DNA from: Kitasatospora sp. NA04385
Lineage (GTDB): Bacteria > Actinomycetota > Actinomycetes > Streptomycetales > Streptomycetaceae
Assembly (NCBI RefSeq): GCF_013364235.1
Contig: NZ_CP054919.1
Location: 1,858,740-1,922,739 of the forward strand
DNA: 64,000 bases
Direction of reading: 5' to 3'
The notes under the pieces were generated by a model. The model did no database searches, was not told the origin of the DNA, and was given only the letters and a program-made list of their open reading frames with translations. A program made the position numbers and the translations under genes. This document shows, one piece after another, positions 25,433 to 34,972 of the stretch (positions are counted from its first letter, which is position 1; each line of letters begins with the position of its first letter).

Positions 25433-26376
25433 ATGCGCATCTCCCGCGTCCGCGCCTTCGCCCGCCGCCAGCTCGACGGCCGACTGGACCGGGACCGGTT
25501 CGACTGGCAGGGCAGGCCCTCCGCCTGGGTGCCCGAACCCGCGCCGGCGCAGGCGGAGGAACTGGCCGCCCGGGTCGCCGCGCACACCGGGCCGCCCTCG
25601 GGTTCCACCTGCGGCTGCTGGACGCCGGTGACGCCGCGTCGAGGCACCTCAGCCGGATCCGCTCCTTCCCGCCCCGGGCCGCCGAGCGGGCCGCGCTGAT
25701 CGAGGAGTGTCAGCAGACCCGCCGCGGCGAGGAGTTGAACGGCGTCGTCTGGGGCGAGGCACTCGCGGCGAAGGCCCTCTCCCGGCCGGGCTTCGGCGGC
25801 GCCGCCACCGTCCGCCGGCTGATCGCCGGGCTGGAGACCGACGACGAACTCCTCCTCCGGTGCCTGATCACGGTGCTCACCGCGCTCCGCCCCGCCGAGG
25901 CGGTCGAACCGCTGCTCGCCGCCCGGGCCCGGCTGCTGCGCGAACGCGGGCCGCTCGGCTACGCGTTCGACGAGCTCGGGGCCGCCGCCGTCGGAGCGAT
26001 GACCCCCGCCCACCTGCCGCTCGCCCTGCGCCTGTTCGCCGGAGCCGAGCCCGGAACCGAACCCGGAGCCGAGGCCGTACCGGAGGACGTGGAGGAGGAG
26101 CTCGGCGCGGAGGACCACCTGCGCCGCTACCTCGCCGACTTCCTCCGCGGCTTCGACGACCCGGCCGCCCGCGCGGCCGTCGGGCGGTACGACGCCGAGA
26201 CCGAGCGGGCGACCCGCGCGCGGCTGAGCGCCCGGGCCGGCACGTCCGGGCCTGTGCCGAAGGGGTGCTGCGCGGCGTTCCGATTGCCGATCGGTAACGA
26301 ACCCGTCACTCGAACTCCACCGGTCGCACACACTCGGAAGGATGGCGACCCGTCCCGAGCCTCCCCTCCGAGATGA
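25433..26376 (+). pseudogene. Frameshifted gene of unknown function (single missing G near 25600)
   Basis: The N-terminal part (MRISRVRAFARRQLDGRLDR ... VAAHTGPPSG) is in frame 2 and the continuation (FHLRLLDAGDAASRHLSRIR, later ECQQTRRGEELNGVVWGEAL) in frame 1. One extra G in the GGG run at 25600-25602 would read PPSGFHLRLLDAG and join both into one ~315-residue protein. So this is either a real 1-bp deletion or a sequencing error. The protein is helical, intracellular and unrecognised; a GAEPGTEPGAEA internal repeat is visible. An in-frame TGA (26374-26376) precedes the next gene. Confidence 0.65.
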
Positions 26377-26382
26377 GCCGTC

Positions 26383-26913
26383 TTGTCCCTCTCCCTCCGC
26401 CTGCGCCGGGCCTCCGCCGCCGGCGCGCTGCTGGCCGCCGCCCTGTTCGCCACCGCCTGCGAACCGACCGACCAGGCGGCGCCGCCCTCCCCGGCCGCCA
26501 CCCGCAGCAGCGCACCCGTCGCGAGCCCGACCCCGTCGCCGTCCCCGTCCCCGACCTCCAGCCCGACGCCGACCCCGTCGCCCACCCCGTCGCCGACGCC
26601 GACGCCCGAACCGACCGTCGCGGCGACCACCGAGGCGCCCGCGCCCGCCGCCGCCACCCCCAAGGCGGCGTCCACTCCCAAGGCGGCGTCCACCCCCACC
26701 GCGGCCCGCACCACCAGCAAGCCGCCCGCGCCGACCCCGACCCCGGCGCACACCCAGCAGGCGGCGGCCTGCCACCCGCTGTCCAACGCGGGCAACTGCT
26801 ATAAGGCGGGCCAGTTCTGCCGCCCCTCCGACCACGGGGTGTCGGGCACCGACGCCTCCGGCCGGGTCATCGTCTGCGTGGACAAGAACGGCTGGCGCTG
26901 GATCGCGTCCTGA
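26383..26913 (+). CDS. Secreted lipoprotein with Pro/Thr/Ser-rich stalk
   Basis: 176 residues. Signal with Cys26 in LFATAC; residues 30-125 are a Pro/Ser/Thr stalk with TPKAAS repeats; the C-terminal ~47 residues form a cysteine-containing module CHPLSNAGNCYKAGQFCRPS followed by DHGVSGTD and NGWRWIAS, common at the end of streptomycete exported proteins. TTG 26383 is the only start possible between the in-frame TGA at 26374 and the signal peptide. Probably a wall-associated protein; the binding partner is unknown. Confidence 0.78.
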   Translation: MSLSLRLRRASAAGALLAAALFATACEPTDQAAPPSPAATRSSAPVASPTPSPSPSPTSSPTPTPSPTPSPTPTPEPTVAATTEAPAPAAATPKAASTPKAASTPTAARTTSKPPAPTPTPAHTQQAAACHPLSNAGNCYKAGQFCRPSDHGVSGTDASGRVIVCVDKNGWRWIAS

Positions 26914-26918
26914 CACCC

Positions 26919-27251
26919 CTACCGGCGCGGCCCGTACATGATCACGCCGACGCCGGCCAGGCAGATCAGCACCCCCAGCACGTCCCAGCGGGTGGGCCGG
27001 AAGCCGTCCAGCAGCACGCCCCACAGCAGTGAGCCCGCCACGAACACTCCGCCGTACGCGGCCAGCACCCGGCCGAAGTCCGCGTCCGGCTGGCGGGCCG
27101 CGGTGAAGCCGTACAGGCCCAGCGCCACCACCCCGAGCCCGGCCAGCCACCACGGGCGGGACTCCCGGACGGACTGCCAGACCAGCCAGCAGCCGCCGAT
27201 CTCCAGGACGGCGGCCAGGGCGAACAACAGGATCGAACGGGCGGTGCTCAC
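26919..27251 (-). CDS. YnfA-family (UPF0060) small membrane protein
   Basis: 110 residues and four transmembrane helices: [54 protein letters not shown] and [19 protein letters not shown]. The AEIGGxWLVWQ-like first helix and [18 protein letters not shown] are the UPF0060 signature. Related to small multidrug-resistance-type transporters; substrate unverified. GTG start; convergent with the preceding lipoprotein (5 bp apart). Confidence 0.93.
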   Translation of the reverse strand: MSTARSILLFALAAVLEIGGCWLVWQSVRESRPWWLAGLGVVALGLYGFTAARQPDADFGRVLAAYGGVFVAGSLLWGVLLDGFRPTRWDVLGVLICLAGVGVIMYGPRR

Positions 27252-27320
27252 CGCCCCACCCTAGACGGCGCTCGCCCCGGGCCAGGCAGCACCTGGTCCG
27301 GGGCGAGCGCCGACCCGCCG

Positions 27321-28943
27321 TCAGTGGCCGTGCTCGCCGCGGCCCGCGCGGCGGACGATCGAGTAGTGGTCGATCCGGCTGCCGTCCTCGGCCAGCGCGG
27401 TCACCTTCATGGTGGTGTTCGCGCCGCGGTGCGCCGGGGTGACGTCCACCTTGACGAAGGAGTAGCCGGTGTAGCGGACCCGCGACCAGTGCACCGTCTC
27501 GGGGACCTTCACCGCGCCCTTCTCGAAGTGGTACGTGACCACCTCGTCCTGGTGGTTCTCGTGGCCCTCGTAGCTGTCGGGGGCGTCGAAGGAGTACAGG
27601 CTGCGGCCGGCCGCGCCCGCGGTCACGTAGACCACGCCGTCCTTGACCGGGTCGACCGTCCCGCCGCTCGGCACCGCCTTGGAGACCTTGTCGCCGAGGA
27701 TCGCGTCGGTGCGCTCGTAGACGTGGTTGTGGCCGTTGACGACCAGGTCCACCCGGTACTTCTCGAACAGCGGCACCCAGGCCTCCCGGACCCCGCCCTC
27801 GGAGGCGTGCTGGTGGGTGGTGGAGAAGGCGCAGTGGTGGAAGAAGACCACCACGAAGTCGACCGTCTCGTCCGCCCGCAGCTCGCGCAGCTTCCGCTCC
27901 AGCCACCGGGTCTGCTGCCCGTTGGTGTAGCCGAAGTTGACCGGGATCTCGTACGAGACGTCGTTGGCGTCCAGCGAGATCACGCCGACGTTGCCGTAGG
28001 TGAAGGAGTAGACGCCGGGGGCCCGGCGCGGGTCCGGGCCGTTGGTCGGCAGGGTGAAGCGGGCGTCGTCGCCGCCGTAGCCGTTGTGCGAGTACCAGGC
28101 CTCCATGTCGTGGTTGCCGTAGGAGACCATCCACGGGATCCTCGCGGACACCGGCTCGGTCTGCGCCAGGAAGGCGTCCCAGGTCAGCGCGTTGAACGCG
28201 GAGCGGTCGCTGTCCAGGCCCTGGCCCATCGGGTCGGCGTAGCAGATGTCGCCCGCGTGCAGGTGGAAGACCGGGTTCTGCGCCAGGATCACGTTGTCGT
28301 TGCCGGCCGCGTGCGCGGAGACGCCCTGGTCGCCGAAGGCGGTGAAGGTGAACGGCTCGAACGGCCGGCCCCGGCGGCCGTCGCGGGACGGCGCGGTGGT
28401 GAAGGTCTTCAGGGTGGAGATCGACTGCTGCGAGGCCGGGTCGAAGCCCTCGTGGCCGACGCCGTAGTAGTAGGTGGTGCCCGGCTGCAGGTGGTTCAGC
28501 TCCACGTGCAGGTAGTACTGGTCGACCGGGACGCCGCCGTCGACCAGGGCCGGGGTGTGCAGCGCGCGCACCTCGGCCTCGATCTTGTTGCTGAGCTCCC
28601 AGGGGTGGCGGCCGAAGCGCAGGAACGGCTTCCGCACCGCCGCCGGCACCTGCCAGGACACCCGCATCTGGGTGCCGGCGTCGGCGCCGAACTGCAGGTG
28701 GCGGCCGGTCGGGGCGACCAGCGAACCGTTCACCCCGGCGGTGGTGGAACCGGGCTTCACCGGCTGGTCGGCGAACGCCGTGCCGGAGCCCAGCGCCCCG
28801 CCGACGGCCAGCGCGCCGACCGTGACCGCGCCGGAGCGCAGCAGGGTGCGGCGGGACAACTTGCTGCGCAGGTACTCGTGCTGCTCCGCCATGCTCATGC
28901 GTGCGGCGAGTTCGGCGGGCACGCCCATGTTCGGGATATCCAT
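27321..28943 (-). CDS. Purple acid phosphatase-like metallophosphoesterase, Tat-exported
   Basis: 540 residues. A twin-arginine signal SRRTLLRSGAVTVGALAVGG follows a 30-residue n-region. Then a fibronectin-like domain (MRVSWQVPAAVRKPFLRFGR) and the phosphatase domain with FGDQG, HAGDICYADP, SYGNHDME, FFHHCAFS and VNGHNHVYERT, the full five-motif dinuclear metal set of the purple acid phosphatase family. It should release phosphate from organic esters outside the cell. The minus strand upstream near 28991-29001 contains a single GTTCACCGACC, similar to one PHO-box unit, but without a second direct repeat, so PhoP control is only a possibility. Confidence 0.92.
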   Translation of the reverse strand: MDIPNMGVPAELAARMSMAEQHEYLRSKLSRRTLLRSGAVTVGALAVGGALGSGTAFADQPVKPGSTTAGVNGSLVAPTGRHLQFGADAGTQMRVSWQVPAAVRKPFLRFGRHPWELSNKIEAEVRALHTPALVDGGVPVDQYYLHVELNHLQPGTTYYYGVGHEGFDPASQQSISTLKTFTTAPSRDGRRGRPFEPFTFTAFGDQGVSAHAAGNDNVILAQNPVFHLHAGDICYADPMGQGLDSDRSAFNALTWDAFLAQTEPVSARIPWMVSYGNHDMEAWYSHNGYGGDDARFTLPTNGPDPRRAPGVYSFTYGNVGVISLDANDVSYEIPVNFGYTNGQQTRWLERKLRELRADETVDFVVVFFHHCAFSTTHQHASEGGVREAWVPLFEKYRVDLVVNGHNHVYERTDAILGDKVSKAVPSGGTVDPVKDGVVYVTAGAAGRSLYSFDAPDSYEGHENHQDEVVTYHFEKGAVKVPETVHWSRVRYTGYSFVKVDVTPAHRGANTTMKVTALAEDGSRIDHYSIVRRAGRGEHGH

Positions 28944-29060
28944 GCGCGGGAGACTGTCAGCGGCCGGTGGCCTGCGCCCTGATGGTCGGTGAACGAGCGT
29001 CATCGTCCCGGTCTGGCGCAGCACATGATCCGACCATGTGATGGCAAAGCCGCAGCCCCG

Positions 29061-29843
29061 CTACAGCCGCTCCCCCGGCACCGCCAGGTACGCCGCGCGC
29101 AGCCGGGCCACCCCTGCGGTGTCGAACGGCCGCCCGTCCACCGCCGCCACCGGGCGCACGCCGACCGCCGCGTTGGTCGCGAACACCGCCTCCACGCCCG
29201 CCAGTTCCGGCCCCACCCGCTCCTCGGCGCCCCCGCACTCCGCCCGCAGCAGCGCCATCGCCGTCCCCGCCAGGTACGCCCCGCGCGGCCACAGCGGCTC
29301 GCCGCCGCGCAGGAAGCCGACGTTCCACGTCACGCCCTCGGTGACGCCGCCGTCCCGGTCCACGAACAGCACGTCGTCGTACCCGGCCTGCTGGGCCAGC
29401 CGGCGCTGGCGCAGCGCCCCGAACAGCGCCACGCTCTTCACCTCCGGCAGCTCCCGCTCGAAGCGCGCCGTCCGCACCCGGATCGGCCCCGGCACCCCGC
29501 TGCCCACCGGACGGGCCGTCACCAGCACCCGCGGTTCGGCCTTCCCGCCGATGCTGCCCAGGTCGATCGCCGGGTCGAACAGCGTCACCCGCACCGCCGC
29601 CGTCCCCGCCGCGGGCACCGCCCGGCGGGCGAACTCCCGCACCCGCGCCCGGTCCGGGACCACCCCGAACAGCGCCGCGCAGTCCCGCTCCAGCCGCTCC
29701 AGGTGCAGGTCGAGCCCGCGCACCCGGCCGTCCTCCACCAGCATCGTGGTGAAGTGCCCGTAGTTCGTCAGCGCCAGCACCTGCAACTGCGCCGCCGTCA
29801 CCGGCCGCCCGTCCAACTCCGCCACCGCGGCTCCTGCGTTCAC
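29061..29843 (-). CDS. Aminotransferase class IV (PabC/IlvE-like fold)
   Basis: 260 residues, PLP-dependent fold type IV. Lys136 in ELPEVKSVALFGAL is the PLP lysine and Glu169 in GGVTEGVTWNVGFL the PLP-ring nitrogen partner. The size and GTAMALL ending fit aminodeoxychorismate lyase or D-amino acid transaminase, which cannot be distinguished by eye. Start MNAGAAVAELDGRPV at 29843. No folate or para-aminobenzoate genes are adjacent. Confidence 0.86.
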   Translation of the reverse strand: MNAGAAVAELDGRPVTAAQLQVLALTNYGHFTTMLVEDGRVRGLDLHLERLERDCAALFGVVPDRARVREFARRAVPAAGTAAVRVTLFDPAIDLGSIGGKAEPRVLVTARPVGSGVPGPIRVRTARFERELPEVKSVALFGALRQRRLAQQAGYDDVLFVDRDGGVTEGVTWNVGFLRGGEPLWPRGAYLAGTAMALLRAECGGAEERVGPELAGVEAVFATNAAVGVRPVAAVDGRPFDTAGVARLRAAYLAVPGERL

Positions 29844-29919
29844 GCCCCCATCTTGGGGGAGGCCGGGGGCGGTCCGGAAATCGCGTGCCGCCCGCCCGGC
29901 GGCGGGCTAGGTTCGCGGG

Positions 29920-30420
29920 ATGACGAAGATCGAGAGCCAGCGCCGTCCCGTCCCGTTCGCCGACGGGGGCGAGCTCGACACCGCGCTCGCCTTCCTGGGC
30001 TTCGCCCGGGAGTCCGTGCGGAAGAAGACCGAGGGGCTGGGCGAGGAGGAGCTGCGCCGCGTCCTGGTGCCGACCGGGACGAACCTGCTGGGGCTGGTGC
30101 GGCACCTGACGGCGGCCGAGCGCTACTGGTTCGGCCACCACGTGGCGGGCCTGGCCGAGTACGAGGACGTCGACTTCGGCATGGCCGTCCCGGCGGACGT
30201 CCCGGCCGACCGGGTGCTGGCCGACTACCGGGAGGCCTGCGCGGACAGCGACGCGATCGTCCGCGCCGCCGCCGGCCCGGACGCCCCGACCGCCACCCCG
30301 GTGGGCCCGGAGCCCCGTTCGCTGCGCTGGGTGCTGGCCCACATGACCGGCGAGACCGCCCGGCACGCCGGTCACGCCGACATCCTGCGCGAGCAGCTCG
30401 ACGGCACCACCGGCCGCTGA
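29920..30420 (+). CDS. DinB/DUF664-family protein
   Basis: 166 residues, four-helix bundle with the His triad of the DinB-like metal proteins: His62 (GLVRHLTAAERYWFGHH), His149 and His152 (ETARHAGHADILREQL). The family includes mycothiol-dependent enzymes in actinobacteria; a mycothiol link is possible but not shown. Stands alone, divergent from the aminotransferase. Confidence 0.9.
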   Translation: MTKIESQRRPVPFADGGELDTALAFLGFARESVRKKTEGLGEEELRRVLVPTGTNLLGLVRHLTAAERYWFGHHVAGLAEYEDVDFGMAVPADVPADRVLADYREACADSDAIVRAAAGPDAPTATPVGPEPRSLRWVLAHMTGETARHAGHADILREQLDGTTGR

Positions 30421-30451
30421 GCCGCCCGCGCCCCGGCGGGCCCGCCGCGGG

Positions 30452-32110
30452 TCAGGCGGTGGCCTTCGCCGCCGCCCGGCCGGCGGCGCGGCCGGAGAAG
30501 AGGCAGCCGCCGAGGAAGGTGCCCTCCAGGGAGCGGTAGCCGTGGACGCCGCCGCCGCCGAAGCCGGCCGCCTCGCCGGCCGCGTAGAGGCCGTCCAGGA
30601 CGCTGCCGTCGGCGCGCAGGACCCGCGAGTCGAGGTCGGTCTGGAGGCCGCCGAGGGACTTGCGGGTGAGGATGTTGAGCCGGACGGCGATCAGCGGGCC
30701 GGCCTTGGGGTCGAGCAGCCGGTGCGGGCTCGCGGTGCGGATCAGCTTGTCGCCGAGGTAGCGGCGGGCGCCGTGAACGGCGGTGACCTGGAGGTCCTTG
30801 CTGAACGGGTTGGCGATCTCGCGGTCGCGGGCCTCGATCTCGCGGCGCAGTTCGGCGCCGTCGATGGCGGGGGCGTCGCCCTGCCGCTCGTTCATGCCGC
30901 GCACCAGTTCCTCCAGGGTGTCGGCGACCACGAAGTCCGGCCCGTGCTGCTTGAACGCCTCGACCGGGCCGGTGGCGCCGGGCAGCGCGCGGCCGAGCAC
31001 CTGGCGGATCGAGCGGCCGGTGAGGTCGGGGTTCTGCTCGGAGCCGGAGAGCGCGAACTCCTTCTCGATGATCTTCTGGGTGAGCACGAACCAGGTGTGC
31101 TGGTGGCCGGTGCGCATGATGTGTTCGAGGGTGCCGAGGGTGTCGAAGCCGGGGAACAGCGGAACGGGAAGGCGCTTTCCGGTGGCGTCGAGCCAGAGCG
31201 AGGACGGGCCGGGCAGGATCCGGATGCCGTGCTTGGCCCAGATCGGGTTCCAGTTCTCGATGCCCTCGGTGTAGTGCCACATCCGGTCGCCGTTGATCAG
31301 GTGGCCGCCGGCCTCGCCCGCGACGTCCAGCATCAGGCCGTCGACGTGCGCGGGGACGCCGGAGAGCAGCTTGGCGGGCGGGGTGCCGAGCCGCTCGGGC
31401 CAGGCGGCGCGGACCTTGTCGTGGTTGCCGCCGATGCCGCCGGAGGCCACGATCACGGCCTGGGCGCGCAGTTCGAAGTGCCCGGCGACCTCGCGGGAGC
31501 TGGCCTCGCCGCGCTGCACGGCGGACGGGGCGAGCACCTCGCCGCTGACGGTGTCCAGCGCCCCGGCGCTGGCGGCGAGGCCGGTGACCCGGTGCCGGAA
31601 GCGCAGTTCGACCCGTCCGGCCCGCACGGCCTCGCGGACCCGGCGGGCGAAGGGCTCGACGAGGCCGGGGCCGGTGCCCCAGGTGATGTGGAAGCGCGGC
31701 ACCGAGTTGCCGGGCCCGGAGGCCAGCAGCCCGCCGCGCTCGGCCCAGCCGACCACCGGGAACAGCCGCACGCCCTGCCCGTGCAGCCAGGAGCGCTTCT
31801 CGCCGGCCGCGAAGTCGACGTACGCCTCGGCCCAGCGGCGCGGCCAGGCGTCCTCCGCGCGGTCGAACCCGGCGGTGCCGAGCCAGTCCTGCCAGGCGAG
31901 TTCGCGGGAGTCCTTGATCCGCATCCGGCGCTGCTCCGGCGAGTCGACCAGGAACAGGCCGCCGAACGACCAGTGCGCCTGCCCGCCGAGCGACCCGGCG
32001 GGCTCCTGGTCGAGCAGCAGCACCTTCCGTCCGGCGTCGGCGAGTTCGGCGGTGGCGGCCAGGCCGGCGAGGCCCGCTCCGATCACGATGACGTCGGCGT
32101 CGTAGGCCAT
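30452..32110 (-). CDS. FAD-dependent oxidoreductase (FAD-binding dehydrogenase family)
   Basis: 552 residues. N-terminal dinucleotide fold DVIVIGAGLAGLAATAELAD (GxGxxG) and ARKVLLLDQE-like second strand, GGQAHWSFGGLFLVDSP after it, and a C-terminal FAD-binding EGTFLGGCLFSGRAAGRAAA. This is the actinobacterial branch of flavoproteins related to 3-ketosteroid dehydrogenases and fumarate reductase flavoproteins; the substrate cannot be read from sequence. Convergent with the DinB gene. No steroid genes around. Confidence 0.9.
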   Translation of the reverse strand: MAYDADVIVIGAGLAGLAATAELADAGRKVLLLDQEPAGSLGGQAHWSFGGLFLVDSPEQRRMRIKDSRELAWQDWLGTAGFDRAEDAWPRRWAEAYVDFAAGEKRSWLHGQGVRLFPVVGWAERGGLLASGPGNSVPRFHITWGTGPGLVEPFARRVREAVRAGRVELRFRHRVTGLAASAGALDTVSGEVLAPSAVQRGEASSREVAGHFELRAQAVIVASGGIGGNHDKVRAAWPERLGTPPAKLLSGVPAHVDGLMLDVAGEAGGHLINGDRMWHYTEGIENWNPIWAKHGIRILPGPSSLWLDATGKRLPVPLFPGFDTLGTLEHIMRTGHQHTWFVLTQKIIEKEFALSGSEQNPDLTGRSIRQVLGRALPGATGPVEAFKQHGPDFVVADTLEELVRGMNERQGDAPAIDGAELRREIEARDREIANPFSKDLQVTAVHGARRYLGDKLIRTASPHRLLDPKAGPLIAVRLNILTRKSLGGLQTDLDSRVLRADGSVLDGLYAAGEAAGFGGGGVHGYRSLEGTFLGGCLFSGRAAGRAAAKATA

Positions 32111-32261
32111 GCGGGCGCGTCCTTCCAGACCTGGCTCGGGGGTGCCCCGATCCTCCGGCCTGCACGCCTTCCGGTCAACCCACGGGTAACTTCCGGGTGC
32201 CCCGGAGAAGAGGCGGCAGCCCCCGCCGGGCCGGGCGGGGGCTGCCTGGTGCGGGACGGCG

Positions 32262-34694
32262 TCAGGGCTTGATCCGGACCACCTGCGGGTCGTGGTCGGA
32301 GGCCTGGGCGGCGAACTCGCTGTTGATGTGCACCACGTCGTAGTGGGTCTTCTTGGGCTTCAGCGCGGGGCTGACCAGGATGTGGTCGAGCACCTGCGAG
32401 TTGCCCTGGTAGACGTAGGAGTAGCGCTCGTTCGCGGGCAGTTCGCCGACCAGGTCGCGCAGCACGCCGTCCTTGGTCAGGGTCTGGAGCGCGGGCGAGA
32501 ACTGGTAGTCGTTGAAGTCGCCGAGCGAGACGATCCGGGCCTTCGGGTCGGCCTTGAGCAGCTTGGCGACGAAGGCCTGCTCGACGGTGGCCTGCTTGAC
32601 CCGCTGCACCTCGGAGGAGCGGGTGGGGGCCTGGAAGCGGCTGTCGATGCCCTGGTCGCCGCCCTTGCTGTTGAAGTGGTTGGCGATCACGAAGACCGGC
32701 TTGCCGCGGAACTCGAACTGGCCGACCAGCGGTTTGCGGCTGGCGGTCCAGGCCTCGTTGCCGGGGTCGATCCGGCCGGGCGAGGCGGTGAGGCGGGTCT
32801 TGTTCTTCTTGCCGGTGACGTCGACGGCGGTGGTGGAGGTGCCGCCGGGGATGTCGGTGAAGGAGACCCGGGCCGGGTTGAACAGGAACACCTGGCGGAT
32901 GTTGCCGCCGGGCTCGCCGCCGTCCTGGCCGTCGACCGGGTCGATCGAGCGCCAGTCGTAGGCGGGGCCGCCGGCCGCCTTGATCGCGTCGATGAAGGTC
33001 CTGACCGTGGTGGCGGCGCCCACCGTGCCGTCGTTGACGGCGCCGTTGTCGTCCTGGATCTCTTCCAGGGCGACGATGTCGGGCGAGCCCAGGTTGGTGA
33101 CGACGCCCTTGGCGAGCTGGGCGAACTTCTCCGGGCCGTCGCTCGGGTCGAGGTTCTCGACGTTGTAGGTGCCGATGGTCAGTTCGTTCTTCTTGCCCTG
33201 CTGGGCGACCTCGGGCTTCAGCCCGTTGTCCTTGACCGTGCCGAGGGTGTTGGCGGCGATGGTGTAGCCGCCGAACTGGTTGTAGTCGAGCGGGCCGGCG
33301 GTGGCGCCGGTCAACCGGTCGCCCACGTTGGCGACCGGGAAGGGCTGCTCGGTCAGCGGCGGCAGCGACTGGACCATGATCCGGCCGTTGTTGGGCTTGT
33401 CGTAGCCGAGGTAGACCACGCCGCCGCGGGCGGTGCGCGGGTCGGTGGCGAGGGCGTCCACCCACAGCTCGTTGTACTTGTCGGTGGCCTGCACCACCGG
33501 CACGTCGGCGACCTGGACGTTCATGCCCTCCAGCGACTCGTAGAGGTCGAGGGCGTACTTGGCCGGGTCCAGCAGCAGCGCGTCGATCGAGCCGCCGCCC
33601 GCGTCGGGGGCGTAGGCGGCCGGTATGTTCGCGGCGTTCAGCACGACGGGCGCGGGCACCGGGTTGCCGGAGGAGAGCACGGCGGTGGTCGGGCCGGTCA
33701 GCTCGGTGACCGACTGCGAGCCGCCCGAGCTGTTCGGGTAGTACTCGCTGACCTTGCCGGTGACCAGCACCGAGTCGCCGGCCTTGACGGTCGGGTTGGC
33801 GGAGCCGGTGTAGACGAACACGCCCTCGCTGGTGGCCGGGTCGGCGTCCGGGTTCGGGTCCTGGATCCAGAAGCCCTTGGTGCCGTACCCGCGCACGCCG
33901 GTGACCACGCCGGGGACGTTGGTGACGGTCTGGCCGTTCTTCGGCGAGACCCGGGTGGTGCCCTGGATGTCGTGGATGCGCAGGTCGCCGGGGGTGCCGG
34001 GCGGGGTGGTCGGCGGGGTGGTGGTGCCGCCGGTGGTCTCGCCCCTGGAGTTGGTCGGCGTCGGGTCGCCGGCCGCGAGGTCCTTGGCGTTGTCGTCGGT
34101 GTCGGCGAGCGCGGCGCCGCGCGCCACCGAGGCGGTGTTGGACGCCCCGGCCGCCGGGCTGCCCTCGCGGACCACGGCGGTGCCGAAGCCGACCAGGTCG
34201 ACGATCCGCGGGTCGGCCGCGCAGTCGGCGGCGGTCTTGCAGGTCAGCGCGGCGGTGCCGTTGACCAGCGCGACGGTGCCGGAGGTGGCGGACAGCGCCA
34301 GGTTGCCGCTCGCGTCGGCGGCCGGCAGGTCGGCGGTGCCGCCCGCGCCCGCGCCCTCGGCGACCAGGTAGCGCCCGCCGGGGGCGACCGACCCGCTCAG
34401 CGCGGTGACGCCCCACTGGCTGGAGCCGCTCGGGCTGCCCGGCAGGTACTGCACGCTGTAGCCGGACAGGCCGAAGGCCGCACCGGACGGGTTGCCCAGC
34501 TCGATGAAGTCGTTCTTCAGCGTCGCGCCGGAGTTGCCGCCGCCGCCGTACACCTCGGCGATCACCGCGCCGGTGGACGGCGCGGCGAACGCGCCCGGCA
34601 GCGGGACGGCCAGCAGGGACGCGGCGACCGCGGCCGTCGAGGCGACGCGCAGCAGGGTGCGGCGGGAGCGGCGGGCGGGAGTGGGGCTGGGCAC
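32262..34694 (-). CDS. Secreted endonuclease of ExeM/NucH type with N-terminal lamin-tail domain
   Basis: 810 residues, exported by a long Arg-rich signal (ARRSRRTLLRVASTAAVAAS, cleavage near GAFAAPS). Order: lamin-tail (LTD) domain (VIAEVYGGGGNSGATLKNDF), a Thr/Pro linker, an OB-like domain (VPGVVTGVRGYGTKGFWIQD), then an endonuclease/exonuclease/phosphatase domain with TIGTYNVENLDPSD, ALEEIQDDNGA, IANHFNSKGGD, VSLGDFNDYQ and ASDHDPQVV, i.e. the catalytic Glu, Asp/Asn and His. Degrades extracellular DNA. GTG 34694 is selected because GAAGGAG lies 10 nt upstream; reading from 34718 would need TTG. Confidence 0.94.
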   Translation of the reverse strand: MPSPTPARRSRRTLLRVASTAAVAASLLAVPLPGAFAAPSTGAVIAEVYGGGGNSGATLKNDFIELGNPSGAAFGLSGYSVQYLPGSPSGSSQWGVTALSGSVAPGGRYLVAEGAGAGGTADLPAADASGNLALSATSGTVALVNGTAALTCKTAADCAADPRIVDLVGFGTAVVREGSPAAGASNTASVARGAALADTDDNAKDLAAGDPTPTNSRGETTGGTTTPPTTPPGTPGDLRIHDIQGTTRVSPKNGQTVTNVPGVVTGVRGYGTKGFWIQDPNPDADPATSEGVFVYTGSANPTVKAGDSVLVTGKVSEYYPNSSGGSQSVTELTGPTTAVLSSGNPVPAPVVLNAANIPAAYAPDAGGGSIDALLLDPAKYALDLYESLEGMNVQVADVPVVQATDKYNELWVDALATDPRTARGGVVYLGYDKPNNGRIMVQSLPPLTEQPFPVANVGDRLTGATAGPLDYNQFGGYTIAANTLGTVKDNGLKPEVAQQGKKNELTIGTYNVENLDPSDGPEKFAQLAKGVVTNLGSPDIVALEEIQDDNGAVNDGTVGAATTVRTFIDAIKAAGGPAYDWRSIDPVDGQDGGEPGGNIRQVFLFNPARVSFTDIPGGTSTTAVDVTGKKNKTRLTASPGRIDPGNEAWTASRKPLVGQFEFRGKPVFVIANHFNSKGGDQGIDSRFQAPTRSSEVQRVKQATVEQAFVAKLLKADPKARIVSLGDFNDYQFSPALQTLTKDGVLRDLVGELPANERYSYVYQGNSQVLDHILVSPALKPKKTHYDVVHINSEFAAQASDHDPQVVRIKP

Positions 34695-34830
34695 CGTTGC
34701 GGGGCTCCTTCGTGGCAAGGCCGTGGCCCGGGGCCGCGCGGGCTCCCCGGGTGGTGGTGAGGGTTCGTCAGAAGGCCGTTCGCCGGGATCGGTTCGGACG
34801 CTCGAACGGACCCCGGCGGACTACTCGCGT

Positions 34831-34860
34831 AGATCCGAGTCCCGAAGATACGCGCGTAGA
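34831..34860. promoter_or_regulatory. Short palindromes and direct repeats upstream of the secreted nuclease
   Basis: CTAC-TCGC-GTAG (34831-34842) and TACGCGCGTA (34849-34858), and two direct CGCGTAGA copies (34836-34843, 34853-34860) 17 bp apart. Located about 140 bp upstream of the nuclease start. Candidate regulatory site, binder unknown. Confidence 0.4.
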
Positions 34861-34972
34861 AGTTGACGCGACAAGGGTGCCGACGTGAACAGTTCCCGAC
34901 ACGCGGACGGTTCCGGACACGCGGACAGGGGCGCCCCGTCCGGGACGCCCCCTCCTGACCGCCGTCCGGCTG

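Noticed and set aside
28985-29005. PHO box upstream of the purple acid phosphatase
   Set aside because: Only one GTTCACC unit is present; a PHO box needs at least two direct 11-nt units.
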